Source of the DNA: Sphingomonas sp. Leaf32 | GTDB taxonomy: Bacteria; Pseudomonadota; Alphaproteobacteria; Sphingomonadales; Sphingomonadaceae | Assembly: GCF_001421765.1 (NCBI RefSeq) | Contig: NZ_LMLA01000001.1 | Span: 915,199 to 979,198 of the forward strand | DNA: 64,000 nt | Direction of reading: 5' to 3' | Shown: piece by piece, positions 56,082-64,000 of the stretch | Numbering within the stretch: the stretch's first letter is position 1 | Layout: every line of letters begins with the position of its first letter | Translations under genes and position numbers: made by a program | Notes under the pieces: generated by a model | Seen by the model: only the letters and a program-made list of their open reading frames with translations | The model's database searches: none | Told to the model about the DNA's origin: nothing

Positions 56082-57089
56082 TTAAGAGGCGTTGCTGGTC
56101 TTCAGCGCGCCGTTGACGCCCGCCGGGAAGAAGCCGCCGGCGGTGACCGAGGCGCGGGTAAGATAGTGGATGTTGAGCACCTGCGCGGGCGACCGTGCAA
56201 AGGCCAGGCCGCTGCCGTCGGTCGGCACGATGTTCGAGGCGTTGTTGACTGGCTTCACCCCCTGATCGATGTCGGTAACGCCATCGAGGCTGTCGCGCGC
56301 GTTCGACAGCGCTTCGGTCGCATCGATGATCGACGCGGTGGCGATCCCCTTGCGATACAGCGCCGCGCGGATGAGGCCGGCATGATAGGATTTGGCGGCG
56401 ACCATGCCCGCGATCGCATCGACGAACGCGGCACCGGTCACCGACGCGGCGATCCCGCGATAGGCGGTGACGGCGACGTCGGCGAACACGAACGCGCCGA
56501 GCATGACCTGTTCGTCGCTGGCATAGACGTCATAGGTCGCCGATGCGGTGGTAATGAGCTGCGCCGCGCGGGCGAGGTTCGAAAAGGCGCTGGTCGCGGT
56601 GACACCCAGGTCGATCGCAGGCTGGGCGACGACGGCCGAACCGATCACGCCGCGCAGCAGCGAGACATGGGCGCGGGTGTCGGCGGCGATTTCGCGCGCG
56701 AACTGGCCGAACACCGGATCGGCGAAGGTCCGCTGGCGCCCCCCGCTGGCGGCACCGGCAGTGCCGGTTCCGGTCAGCAGGTTGGCGGGCAGGCCTGCGC
56801 CGGTGGTGACGACGCTGAAATACTGCGCTTCAATATAAGCGAGGTTCAGCGCGAAGTTCAGCACATCGGCATCGGTCAGCGGGCTGGCGGTCGGCGTCGG
56901 CGTGGCCGAAGCCGTCGCGGTCGGCGTGGGGGTCGGCGCAGGGTTGCTGTTGTTGCCGCCACAGGCCGCCAGCAGCGAGGCACCGGCCACCACGGCCGAC
57001 ACGCTGCCGGCGTTGCGCAGGAAATCGCGGCGATGTGCGCGGGGGCTATCGTTGGTGTCGAGCACCGACAGGATCGATTCGTTGGTCAT
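56082..57089 (-). CDS. Ferritin-like lipoprotein, degenerate metal site
   Basis: 335 residues. Tat signal (HRRDFLRNAG) and lipobox LLAACGG (Cys43), a Thr/Pro linker (PTPTPTATASATPTPT), then a ferritin_2-type four-helix domain. Compared with its neighbour, positions equivalent to Glu84, Glu138, Glu143, Glu202 and Glu232 read Ala84, Thr138, Ser143, Ala203 and Lys233; Glu87, His141 and His236 remain. It therefore probably cannot bind a diiron centre. A tandem duplicate retained without metal; role unknown, perhaps structural or desiccation-related like plant PCC13-62 homologues. Confidence 0.85.
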   Translation of the reverse strand: MTNESILSVLDTNDSPRAHRRDFLRNAGSVSAVVAGASLLAACGGNNSNPAPTPTPTATASATPTPTASPLTDADVLNFALNLAYIEAQYFSVVTTGAGLPANLLTGTGTAGAASGGRQRTFADPVFGQFAREIAADTRAHVSLLRGVIGSAVVAQPAIDLGVTATSAFSNLARAAQLITTASATYDVYASDEQVMLGAFVFADVAVTAYRGIAASVTGAAFVDAIAGMVAAKSYHAGLIRAALYRKGIATASIIDATEALSNARDSLDGVTDIDQGVKPVNNASNIVPTDGSGLAFARSPAQVLNIHYLTRASVTAGGFFPAGVNGALKTSNAS

Positions 57090-57109
57090 CTGGGTCGCTC
57101 CCGAAAGGC

Positions 57110-58117
57110 TCAGTTCGCCGCGCTGGACTTGATGGCGCCGTTGACGCCGGCGGGGAAGAACCCGCCCGCCGTCACCGCGTTACGGTTCAGATAGGCGATG
57201 TTGAGCACCTGTCCGGCGGTGCGGCCATAGGGCAGGCCGGTGGTGGAATCGAACGGCATGATGTTCGACTGATCCCCGATCGGGCGGACGCCCTGGTCGA
57301 TGTCGGCAGCGCCGTCCAGCCCGTCGCGGGCGGTGGAGATCGCTTCCGTCGAATCGATCAGCGTCGGGGTGGTCAGGCCACGCATGTACAGTGCCGAGCG
57401 GATCATCGCCGCATGATAGGCTTCGGCGGCAAGGATGCCCGACGCCGTCTGGCGGATCAGCACGTTGGCCAGGCCGCCGATCGCGCCGCGATAGGCCGTG
57501 ACGCCGACGTCTTCGAACAGGAACGCCGCGAGCAGGAAATTGTCGTCATTCTCGTACGGATCGAACGTGGCACCCTGACCGATCAGGCCGGCGGCACGCG
57601 CGGCGTTCGAAAAGGCGCTGGTCGCGGTCGCGCTGATGTCCAGCGCGGGCATGGCGACTGCCCCCGAACCCAGCGCGTTGCGCAGGAATTCGACATGGGC
57701 CAGTTCGTCCTGCGCGATTTCGCGGGCGTAGTTGGCGACGATCGGATCGTTCAGATTGGCCTTGCGCCCGCCGGTTACCGCACCGGCGGTGCCCGTGCCG
57801 GTCAGCAGCGTCGAGGCGAGCCCCGTGCCGTTGGCGGCGAAGGCATAGAATTGCGCTTCGAGATATTCGAGGTTCAACGCGAAGTTCAGCACGTCGAGGT
57901 CGGTGAACCCGCTGGAATTGGTCGCTGTCGGCGTGGGCGTCGGGGTGGGCGTCGGCGACGGGGTCAGCGAGGTGCCGTTCCCGCCGCCGCATGAGGTCAG
58001 CGCGAGGCCACCGCTAACCGCCGCCACCGCACCGAAGGCGCGGAAGAAGTCCCGGCGCTCCTCGCGTCGGCGCGCCCGCGTGTCGAGGGCTGCAACCATC
58101 TGTGTCTCGTCGGTCAT
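57110..58117 (-). CDS. Ferritin-like lipoprotein (intact metal site)
   Basis: 335 residues. Tat signal (ERRDFFRAFG), lipobox LTSCGG (Cys43), Thr/Pro linker, then a four-helix ferritin_2 domain with Glu84/Glu87 (NLEYLEAQF), ExxH at Glu138-His141 (QDELAHVEF), Glu202 (FLFEDVG) and ExxH at Glu232-His235 (AEAYHAAMI). These fit a diiron or manganese site. Exported and membrane anchored. First gene of the operon; its paralogue starts 20 nt after its stop and mntH follows, which suggests periplasmic metal handling. Confidence 0.87.
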   Translation of the reverse strand: MTDETQMVAALDTRARRREERRDFFRAFGAVAAVSGGLALTSCGGGNGTSLTPSPTPTPTPTPTATNSSGFTDLDVLNFALNLEYLEAQFYAFAANGTGLASTLLTGTGTAGAVTGGRKANLNDPIVANYAREIAQDELAHVEFLRNALGSGAVAMPALDISATATSAFSNAARAAGLIGQGATFDPYENDDNFLLAAFLFEDVGVTAYRGAIGGLANVLIRQTASGILAAEAYHAAMIRSALYMRGLTTPTLIDSTEAISTARDGLDGAADIDQGVRPIGDQSNIMPFDSTTGLPYGRTAGQVLNIAYLNRNAVTAGGFFPAGVNGAIKSSAAN

Positions 58118-58250
58118 CTACCGGTTCCCTTAAACCCTGGCGGCCCCGCTCCCCCTGAATGGCGGAACGACCCGGACCTCTCCGTGGTACGCGGCCGAGG
58201 CCGACCGGCATACCGATTGTGCGTGCTGTATTGTCTGTCGCGGCGCGACG

Positions 58251-59294
58251 CTACCCCCCAAGGTCGGGCGCGGGTGCGATCGATTCGCGCAGGATCAGGC
58301 GATGTTCGTGCGCGATGGTGGCGGGAACGGGCGTACCGGCCAGCTGGTCGAGCAGCAGCGACGTCGCGCTGACCGCCATGTCGAACACCGGTTGCCGCAT
58401 GGTGGTGATGCGGGGCCAAGTGATGCGGGCGATCTCCGAATCGTCGAACCCGACGATCGACAATTCGCCTGGCACATCGATCCCGGCCTCGCGCGCGGCC
58501 ATCAGCGCGCCGACCGCCATGTCGTCGTTCTGCGCCAGGATCGCGGTCGGCCGGTCGGACCGGTCGAGCAGCCTCCGCGCGGCGGCGAAGCCCGAATCGA
58601 AGGTGAACAGCCCGTCGATCACCCGCCCCGGATCGATTTCGACTCCGGCGGCGGCAAAGGCATCGGCATATCCGGTCATGCGCGCGGCACTGGCGGCGTG
58701 GGTTGGGTCGCCCTTGATGATGCCGATCCGGCGATGGCCCTGCGCCAGTACCGCAGCGGCGACTTCGGCGGCGGCGACGACGTCGTCGACCACGACCCCC
58801 GGCACGATGTCGTCGAAGCGGGTGGGCGAGATGCGCGCGAAGGGCATCCCGATCCCGACCAGTTCGTCGAGGATGCGGCGGCTGTCCGATGCCGGCGGCG
58901 CCAGCACCACCCCGTCGATCGCCGCCGAGCGCAGCAGCCCGACGACCTCGTCCGCATGGTCGTTGACCGACCGGACCGGCAGCACGACCAGCCGGTAGCG
59001 TTCTCCGCGCAACCGGTCGAGCACGCCCATCTGCAGGTCGACGCCGTAGCTGGGCGACGGATTTTCATAGACCAGCCCGATCAGGTACGATCGCTGCCGT
59101 GCGAGCCCCTGCGCCATGATGTTCGGATGATAGTCGAGCGCGGAGACCGCCTCGCGCACCCGGTCGCGCACCGCGTCGGTGACATGCGGTTCGCCGTTCA
59201 GGACGCGGGAAACGGTCTTTGTCGATACCGCCGCGTGGCGTGCGACGTCGACGATGGTGATGCGCCGCGACGGACGCGATCGGGGGGACTTCAT
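58251..59294 (-). CDS. LacI-family transcriptional regulator
   Basis: 347 residues. N-terminal helix-turn-helix TIVDVARHAAVSTKTVSRVL with hinge YHPNIMAQGLA, then a periplasmic-binding-like sugar domain (IGLVYENPSPSYGVDLQMGV; ILAQNDDMAVGALMAAREAG; SIVGFDDSEIAR). It binds an operator and releases it on binding a sugar or related ligand. The regulon is unknown: neighbours on either side are not sugar genes. ATG 59294 has GGAGGAG 8 nt ahead of it. The longer frame upstream is rejected. Confidence 0.9.
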   Translation of the reverse strand: MKSPRSRPSRRITIVDVARHAAVSTKTVSRVLNGEPHVTDAVRDRVREAVSALDYHPNIMAQGLARQRSYLIGLVYENPSPSYGVDLQMGVLDRLRGERYRLVVLPVRSVNDHADEVVGLLRSAAIDGVVLAPPASDSRRILDELVGIGMPFARISPTRFDDIVPGVVVDDVVAAAEVAAAVLAQGHRRIGIIKGDPTHAASAARMTGYADAFAAAGVEIDPGRVIDGLFTFDSGFAAARRLLDRSDRPTAILAQNDDMAVGALMAAREAGIDVPGELSIVGFDDSEIARITWPRITTMRQPVFDMAVSATSLLLDQLAGTPVPATIAHEHRLILRESIAPAPDLGG

Positions 59295-59422
59295 GGGGCA
59301 TCTCCTCCACGCCGCCGCGCACATGTCAACCGGTCCGTTGGCCCAACATGACGCGGTCTTCATCCGCCGCCCATGCTGCGTACCGGCGGCATCCGGTACG
59401 ATGGCGTCGAAAGGACAGGCCG

Positions 59423-59827
59423 ATGGACAGGAGCCAGCGCGGATTCCGGATACCCGTGCGCGGCGTCGCGCTCACCGGCATCGTCGCGTGCGCCATCGCC
59501 CTGGCCGGCCTCGGGATGGTCGAGGCCGATCCGGTCGACGTCACCGCAGGGGGTGCTACGCTGACCATGACCGATGCGCCTGACGGACTGCTCGTCACCA
59601 GCCTGGAGACTGGCGGGCGATCGCAAGCGATCGGATTGCGGGTCGGCGACGTGATCGACCGGGTCGACGGACGGGACGCCCCGACCCCCGCCGTGCTGCT
59701 GCGCGCCGAGGCCGGCGATGTCGCGACGCTGCATGTCGCGGCAAGGGGTGACGCCGCCGCCCGGACGCTGTTATTGCGGCGTCCGCAGGAGGGCCAAGGT
59801 GAAGATTCTGATCGTCGAGGACGATGA
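59423..59827 (+). CDS. Membrane-anchored single PDZ-domain protein
   Basis: 134 residues. One N-terminal membrane helix (GVALTGIVACAIALAGLGMV, 14-33) places the rest in the periplasm. A single PDZ-like fold follows (GLLVTSLETGGRSQAIGLRV then GDVIDRVDGRDAPTPAVLLR, ~55-95). No protease domain. ATG 59423 follows AAGGACAGG. The last 29 nt overlap the response-regulator gene, so the three genes are coupled. It may sense or present a ligand to the two-component system, or regulate a periplasmic protease; this is inference. Confidence 0.75.
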   Translation: MDRSQRGFRIPVRGVALTGIVACAIALAGLGMVEADPVDVTAGGATLTMTDAPDGLLVTSLETGGRSQAIGLRVGDVIDRVDGRDAPTPAVLLRAEAGDVATLHVAARGDAAARTLLLRRPQEGQGEDSDRRGR

Positions 59828-60482
59828 ACAAACCGCGAGCTATATCGCGAAGGGACTGACCGAGGCCGGCTTCAACGTCGATCGCGCCGGCAATGGCCGC
59901 GACGGTCTGTTCCACGCCATCGATGGCGGGTACGACTGCATCGTCATGGACCGGATGCTGCCGCAGATGGACGGCATGGCGGCGGTGGCGGCGATGCGCG
60001 CCGCCGGGATCGCGACACCCGTCCTGATCCTGTCGGCGATGGGATCGCCCGACGACCGGGTGGCCGGGTTGACGCAAGGGGCCGACGATTATCTGACCAA
60101 GCCGTTCGTCTTCGCCGAACTGCTGGCCCGCGTCCGGCTGCTGACGCGGCGGCAACAGCCGGGCGGTCCGGCGGTTGAAACGAAGCTGGTCTGCGATGAC
60201 CTGGAAATGGACCTGCTCGCCCGCCGGGTGCGGCGCGGTCAGCGGACGATCGACCTGCAACCGCGCGAGTTCCGGCTGCTCGAATATCTGCTCCGCCATT
60301 CCGGGCAGGTGGTGACCCGCACCATGCTGCTCGAAGGCGTATGGGACTATCATTTCGACCCGGGCAGCAACGTGACCGACGTGCATGTCAGCCGGTTGCG
60401 GCGCAAGATCGACGAGGGCGAGGAGCGCCGCCTGCTGCACACGGTACGCGGATCGGGCTACAAGCTGGGAACCGAGTCCTGA
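59799..60482 (+). CDS. OmpR-family response regulator
   Basis: 227 residues. Receiver domain with acidic pocket (VEDDE at 7-10), phospho-acceptor Asp51 (CIVMDRMLPQMDG), Lys101 (DDYLTKPF), and a C-terminal OmpR winged helix (LQPREFRLLEYLLRHSGQVV, ...DVHVSRLRRKID). GTG 59799 with GGAGG 7-8 nt upstream yields the classic MKILIVEDDE start; it lies inside the PDZ gene's 3' end. Partner kinase follows directly. Confidence 0.93.
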   Translation: MKILIVEDDEQTASYIAKGLTEAGFNVDRAGNGRDGLFHAIDGGYDCIVMDRMLPQMDGMAAVAAMRAAGIATPVLILSAMGSPDDRVAGLTQGADDYLTKPFVFAELLARVRLLTRRQQPGGPAVETKLVCDDLEMDLLARRVRRGQRTIDLQPREFRLLEYLLRHSGQVVTRTMLLEGVWDYHFDPGSNVTDVHVSRLRRKIDEGEERRLLHTVRGSGYKLGTES

Positions 60483-61840
60483 TCCGGTGGAGCCGGTCGG
60501 CGACGTTGCGCTTCGCCGTTCTGGTCTTCGCCTTGCAGATCGCCGGGTCGGCGGTGGTGCTGCTGACCGTCCGGACGATCACCGAGAACCGGCTGACCGC
60601 CAGTGCCACCGATCACGCGACCCGGTTGCGGGCGTTGCTGCTCGACGGCTGGGCGTCGGGTGGCGTCGATGGGGTGGTGCGCGCGGCGGACGCGCGGCTG
60701 GACCGCAGCGACCGGCCGCAATCGGTCGTGCTGGTGATGCGTCGCGACGGCCGGGTGCTGGCCGGCAACGTCGCGGCGTGGCCGCCCAATATCGTCGTCG
60801 GGCCGCCGACGACGATCGCGATCTTCCGCGTGGCGCGCGCGCAACCCGAAGCGATGCGGGTGATCGGCACCGTCCTGCCCGATGGCACGCGACTGCTGAC
60901 CGGCCATGTGATCGAGGGCGAACTGGCGTTCGTGGGCGCGATGGAAGTGGCGATGGTCGCGGCGATGATCGTCGCGCTGCTGCTCGCCGGGCTGGCCGGA
61001 TGGGCGGCCGCCCGGCTGATCGCCGCGCGGCTGGGGCGGACGGCGCAGACGGTGGCGGCGGTGACGGCGGGGGACCTCGACCGGCGGGTCGCGCTGGACG
61101 GTGGCAACGACGCGTTCGAGGCGCTGGGCCGATCGGTCAATGCGATGCTCGACCGGATCGCGACGCTGGTGGGCGAATTGAAGCTGGCGACCGACGGGCT
61201 GGCACACGACCTGCGCTCGCCGCTTACCCGGCTACGCGCCACGCTGGAACGCGCGCTGGCGGCGGCGGACAGCGAGGAAGGGCGCGTCGCGGTGCTGCGG
61301 GCGATGGAGGAGGGCGATCGGCTGCTCGGTATGCTCGACACCGCGCTGCGCATCACCCGTGCCGAGGCGGGGATCGGGCGCGAGGCGTTCCAGCCGGTCG
61401 ACCTGTCGGCGCTGGTGGCCGATGTGGCGGATATGTTCGAACCGGTGGCAGAGGATCGCGGGCTGGCGATCGTCGTTGCGGAGGGCGATACGATCACCGT
61501 GCCGGCCAATCGAGAGATGATCGGACAGGCGGTGGCAAATCTCGTCGATAACGCATTGAAATACGGCGCAGGCGTCATTCGGCTTGGCGTTGCGGAAGCC
61601 GGGGATGCGGTAACGATCACCGTCGCCGATAACGGTCCCGGCATTCCGCCCGACCGCCGTGCCGATGCCCTGCGTCGTTTCGGCCGGCTGGACGCGGCGC
61701 GCACCAAAAGCGGGGCGGGGCTGGGCCTGTCGCTGGTCGCCGCCGTCGCGCATCTGCATGGGGGCACGCTGGAACTTGGCGACAATGCACCGGGGCTGGC
61801 GGTGCGGATGACGGTGGCGCGGCAGGTCCCGCTGCCTTAA
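60479..61840 (+). CDS. Sensor histidine kinase
   Basis: 453 residues. The N-terminal cytoplasmic stub IRWSRSATLRFAVLVF leads into TM1, followed by a periplasmic sensor domain of ~110 residues (to ~155), TM2 (AMVAAMIVALLLAGLAGWAA), HAMP, then HisKA with His243 in LAHDLRSPLTRLRA and HATPase boxes NLVDNALKYG, DNGPGIPPD, GAGLGLSLV. Start problem: no ATG/GTG exists near the conserved stub; CTG 60479 (CTGA overlap with the regulator stop) preserves it, whereas TTG 60506 would delete it. CTG is preferred, with moderate certainty. Confidence 0.88.
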   Translation: MIRWSRSATLRFAVLVFALQIAGSAVVLLTVRTITENRLTASATDHATRLRALLLDGWASGGVDGVVRAADARLDRSDRPQSVVLVMRRDGRVLAGNVAAWPPNIVVGPPTTIAIFRVARAQPEAMRVIGTVLPDGTRLLTGHVIEGELAFVGAMEVAMVAAMIVALLLAGLAGWAAARLIAARLGRTAQTVAAVTAGDLDRRVALDGGNDAFEALGRSVNAMLDRIATLVGELKLATDGLAHDLRSPLTRLRATLERALAAADSEEGRVAVLRAMEEGDRLLGMLDTALRITRAEAGIGREAFQPVDLSALVADVADMFEPVAEDRGLAIVVAEGDTITVPANREMIGQAVANLVDNALKYGAGVIRLGVAEAGDAVTITVADNGPGIPPDRRADALRRFGRLDAARTKSGAGLGLSLVAAVAHLHGGTLELGDNAPGLAVRMTVARQVPLP

Positions 61841-61849
61841 AGCGGTCTT

Positions 61850-62203
61850 ATGGCAAAGGCAGATCGTCTCGCCCGGCTGGACGACCTCCGGCTGGAACAG
61901 GAAGCGGAATATCGTACGGCGCTGATCGAGGCGCTTCGCCGCACCGCGTCGGGGAAGTGGGGGCTGTTCGACCATCAGGCCGATCGCCGCACACGGGCCG
62001 CGATCGCGCCGGTCATCGATCATCTGGAGGAACTGGGTGAGGCGATCGACGAGGCGCGGGATCAACTCGGGCTGGAGCCGTTCGACCTTCGCCAGCGATT
62101 CCTGAAGGCGCGCGGGCCGGTCGGTCCGCAGGCGATGGGCGAACCCCGGCAGGCGCAGGCGTGGCTCGACCAGTTGGCGGCGGAGGACGGCGCGGCAGGA
62201 TAG
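61850..62203 (+). CDS. Conserved hypothetical protein (117 aa)
   Basis: Soluble helical protein, MAKADRLARLDDLRLEQEAE...ASGKWGLFDHQADRRTRAAI...IDHLEELGEAIDEARDQLGL. The central SGKWGLFDH and 'F.LRQRFLKARG' motifs give it a distinctive look that I associate with small sphingomonad proteins without a known role. It starts 9 nt after the kinase stop on the same strand, so it may belong to the two-component operon. ATG 61850. Confidence 0.6.
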   Translation: MAKADRLARLDDLRLEQEAEYRTALIEALRRTASGKWGLFDHQADRRTRAAIAPVIDHLEELGEAIDEARDQLGLEPFDLRQRFLKARGPVGPQAMGEPRQAQAWLDQLAAEDGAAG

Positions 62204-62224
62204 GGGCGGCCGGCCGACCGCCCC
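62203..62224. terminator. GC hairpin between convergent genes
   Basis: GGGGCGG...CCGCCCC stem with an 8-nt loop (CCGGCCGA), overlapping the TAG of the 117-residue protein and lying just before the minus-strand glycosyltransferase stop at 62233. No T tract; a weak bidirectional terminator is the simplest reading. Confidence 0.45.
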
Positions 62225-62232
62225 CGCCATGG

Positions 62233-63999
62233 TCAGGCCGCAGCGTCGACCCGGCCGCTGCGCTCCAGCTTGCCCCAGCCGACGACGAACCCGCCGATCG
62301 CCGATGCGATGGCGCGCAGCACGACCCAGTACATGATCTGCCGGTACACCAGCCGCTGCGCGACCAGCAGGTGCGCAGGGTAACGCGCCTTGTTCCCATC
62401 CAGCCGGTACGCGACCCAGCCGCAGGCGACATCGATTGCGGTGAAGCACAGCCAATACAGCCCCATCTGCGACACGTCGCCACTCGTCTGCGCCCAGCCG
62501 TGCTGCGCCACGCGGACCGCCGTGCCGACGATCGACAGGATGAGCGCGAGGTCGATCAACGGCGAGATCGCGGCGAAGAAGATCTGGAACAGCCAAGCCT
62601 GGGGCAGGCCGATCCGGGCGAGGCCGGCGGGTTTGCCGGTCAGCAGGACGCGGCGATGCTTCCACAGGCATTGCAGCGTGCCGAATGCCCAGCGATAGCG
62701 CTGCTTGGCCAGCGCCTTGAAGCTCTCGGGCGCTTCGGTCCATGCGACCGCCCGCGGGTCGTAGGTGACGCGCCAGCCGGCGCGCTGGATGGCGATGGTG
62801 AGGTCCTGATCCTCGGCCAGCGTATCCTCGGGATAGCCGCCCACCGCGTCCAGCGCCGTGCGTCGCCATGCGCCGACCGCGCCCGGCACGACGGTCATCG
62901 CATCGAACCCGGCCAGCGCGCGGCGTTCGAGGTTCTGCGCGGTGATATATTCGACCGCCTGCCAGCGGGTGACGAGGTTCACCCGGTTGCCGACCCGCGC
63001 ATCGCCCGCGACCGCGCCCAGCGCCGGATCGGCGAACCAGCGCGCCAGCCGGGCGATGGTCGTCGGTTCGAACTGCGTATCGGCGTCGAGCGCGATGATG
63101 ACCTCGCCCTCCGCCTGCAACAGCGCGCGGTTGAGCGCCGCCGCCTTGCCGCCATTGACCAACGTCAGCAGCGTGACGCGCGGATCGTCGGCGAAGCGGT
63201 CGCGGACGACGGCGCTCGTCGCATCCTTCGACCCGTCATCGGCGACGATCACCTGCAACCCCGGATAGTCGCTGGCCAGCACCCGCGCGACCGAATCGGC
63301 GATCACGCGCTCTTCGTTATAGGCCGGGATGATGACCGAAACGCTTGGGTGATAGTCGGGCGGGGTCGGCCGCTTGCGCAGCGACTGGAACCACGCCAGC
63401 GCCGCCATCAACACCGCGCGCGCCATGCCGAGGCCGATGGCGAGGTAGAACAGCCACGCCAGGCCGACGGAGATCGCCGCCAGCACGATGAAGATCGCGA
63501 CGTCGGTGCGCACTGCCATCAGATCGCGCCCGGTGACCGCAGGCATTGCGACGGCGCGCGGGACGCCGACTAGCTGCGATGCGGTGACGAAATGATAGCC
63601 TTTGGCCTTCAGGATCGCGATGATGCGCGGCAGTGCCTCGACCGTCTGCTGTCGATCGCCGCCGCCATCGTGCAGCAGCACGATGTTGCGCGAGCTGTCG
63701 GCGCTGGCGTCGTCCACCTGTTCGACGACCTGGCGCACGATGGCGTCGGTGCCGGGGCGTTGCCAGTCGTTCGGATCGACATGCAGCCCGACGACGGTAT
63801 AGCCCAGGTCCTGCGCCAGCAGCGCCGGCGCGATTTCGTCCATCGTGGTCGGTTCGGCGTCCCCGAAATAGGGTGCGCGGAACAGCGTGGTAGACCGTCC
63901 GGTATAGGCCTGGATCAGCCGCTGCGTGGCGTTCAGCTCCAGCCTTGTCGTGCGTTCGCCGGTGGTGGCGAGGTTCGGGTGGGTATAGCTGTGGTTGCC
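62233..63999 (-). CDS. Polysaccharide deacetylase-glycosyltransferase family 2 fusion (5' end outside the window)
   Basis: The frame runs from the window edge to the stop at 62233: 588 residues, N-terminus missing. The first part is a NodB deacetylase: GNHSYTHPNL (two His metal ligands), FRAPYFGDAEP, and GLHVDPNDWQRPG, ILLHDGGGDRQQT-like end. Then two membrane helices and a GT2 domain: VSVIIPAYNEERVI, VIVADDGSKDA, IIALDADTQFEPT, AEDQDLTIAIQRAG, and the QRYRW product motif, followed by more membrane spans. A processive synthase fused to a deacetylase would make and deacetylate a beta-linked polymer such as a glucosaminoglycan; the exact sugar is not known. Confidence 0.88.
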   Translation of the reverse strand, partial: GNHSYTHPNLATTGERTTRLELNATQRLIQAYTGRSTTLFRAPYFGDAEPTTMDEIAPALLAQDLGYTVVGLHVDPNDWQRPGTDAIVRQVVEQVDDASADSSRNIVLLHDGGGDRQQTVEALPRIIAILKAKGYHFVTASQLVGVPRAVAMPAVTGRDLMAVRTDVAIFIVLAAISVGLAWLFYLAIGLGMARAVLMAALAWFQSLRKRPTPPDYHPSVSVIIPAYNEERVIADSVARVLASDYPGLQVIVADDGSKDATSAVVRDRFADDPRVTLLTLVNGGKAAALNRALLQAEGEVIIALDADTQFEPTTIARLARWFADPALGAVAGDARVGNRVNLVTRWQAVEYITAQNLERRALAGFDAMTVVPGAVGAWRRTALDAVGGYPEDTLAEDQDLTIAIQRAGWRVTYDPRAVAWTEAPESFKALAKQRYRWAFGTLQCLWKHRRVLLTGKPAGLARIGLPQAWLFQIFFAAISPLIDLALILSIVGTAVRVAQHGWAQTSGDVSQMGLYWLCFTAIDVACGWVAYRLDGNKARYPAHLLVAQRLVYRQIMYWVVLRAIASAIGGFVVGWGKLERSGRVDAAA

Positions 64000-64000
64000 G

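Overview
The window looks like chromosomal DNA of a sphingomonad (Alphaproteobacteria, Sphingomonadaceae or close kin). This is inferred from uniformly high GC, frequent GTG/TTG starts with 4-nt stop/start overlaps, a methionine synthase split into two genes, a one-cysteine DksA, an RcdA-type cell-cycle adaptor, and dispersed 'CCCCGGA..TCCGGGG' palindromes. I see no phage, transposase, integrase, CRISPR array or rRNA. One tRNA (Met, CAU) is present.

Layout. 1-6.4 kb: end of alaS, a repeat-bearing gap, potassium uptake (kup) with a 2H phosphoesterase, tRNA-Met, trxB, an aldo/keto reductase and two small lipoproteins. 6.5-12.3 kb: a methionine/one-carbon operon: ArsR-methyltransferase fusion regulator, metF, metH part 1 and metH part 2, with a promoter/operator palindrome directly before the first start codon. 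12.3-29.6 kb: an exosortase A (XrtA/EpsH) exopolysaccharide cluster. Two hydrolases and an acyl carrier protein lie on the minus strand. On the plus strand are an AMP-ligase, a PLP decarboxylase, export lipoprotein, chain-length protein, tyrosine kinase, beta-barrel protein, ExeA-like ATPase, polysaccharide deacetylase, FemAB-like protein, glycosyltransferase, XrtA-EpsI fusion and an asparagine-synthase-like amidotransferase. A likely XrtA substrate, a Ser/Thr/Gly-repeat protein with a PEP-CTERM-like tail (VPAPP), lies about 21 kb away at 50.8-51.7 kb. The last gene (deacetylase-glycosyltransferase fusion) is a second polysaccharide function.

29.7-43.6 kb: a secreted esterase, a DUF3857/transglutaminase/TPR protein, a polyamine pair (deoxyhypusine-synthase-like protein plus type III ornithine/lysine decarboxylase), a threonine-dehydratase-like enzyme, several small proteins, and an iron-sulfur operon of two overlapping cysteine desulfurases and a [2Fe-2S] ferredoxin, followed by a HerA-like ATPase. 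43.7-50.7 kb: leucyl aminopeptidase, rimO, a TrkA-type K+ channel, a LysM/LytM lipoprotein with lost zinc ligands (NlpD-like), serS and a host-attachment-type protein. 52-64 kb: dksA, two DUF465 proteins, rcdA, a nitronate monooxygenase-type enzyme, an operon of two Tat/lipoprotein ferritin-like proteins with mntH, a LacI regulator, a PDZ protein with a two-component system, and the truncated deacetylase-glycosyltransferase.

The most notable structures are: the XrtA system with a candidate substrate in the same window; a family of about 140-nt nested palindromes with co-varying mini-hairpins at 9.5, 43.6 and 45.2 kb; a second about 190-nt repeat at 0.5 and 37.8 kb; a ferritin-like tandem pair in which one copy has lost most metal ligands; and a probably leaderless, autoregulated methionine operon. 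All functional calls rest on reading the sequence against remembered family features; no database search was run.
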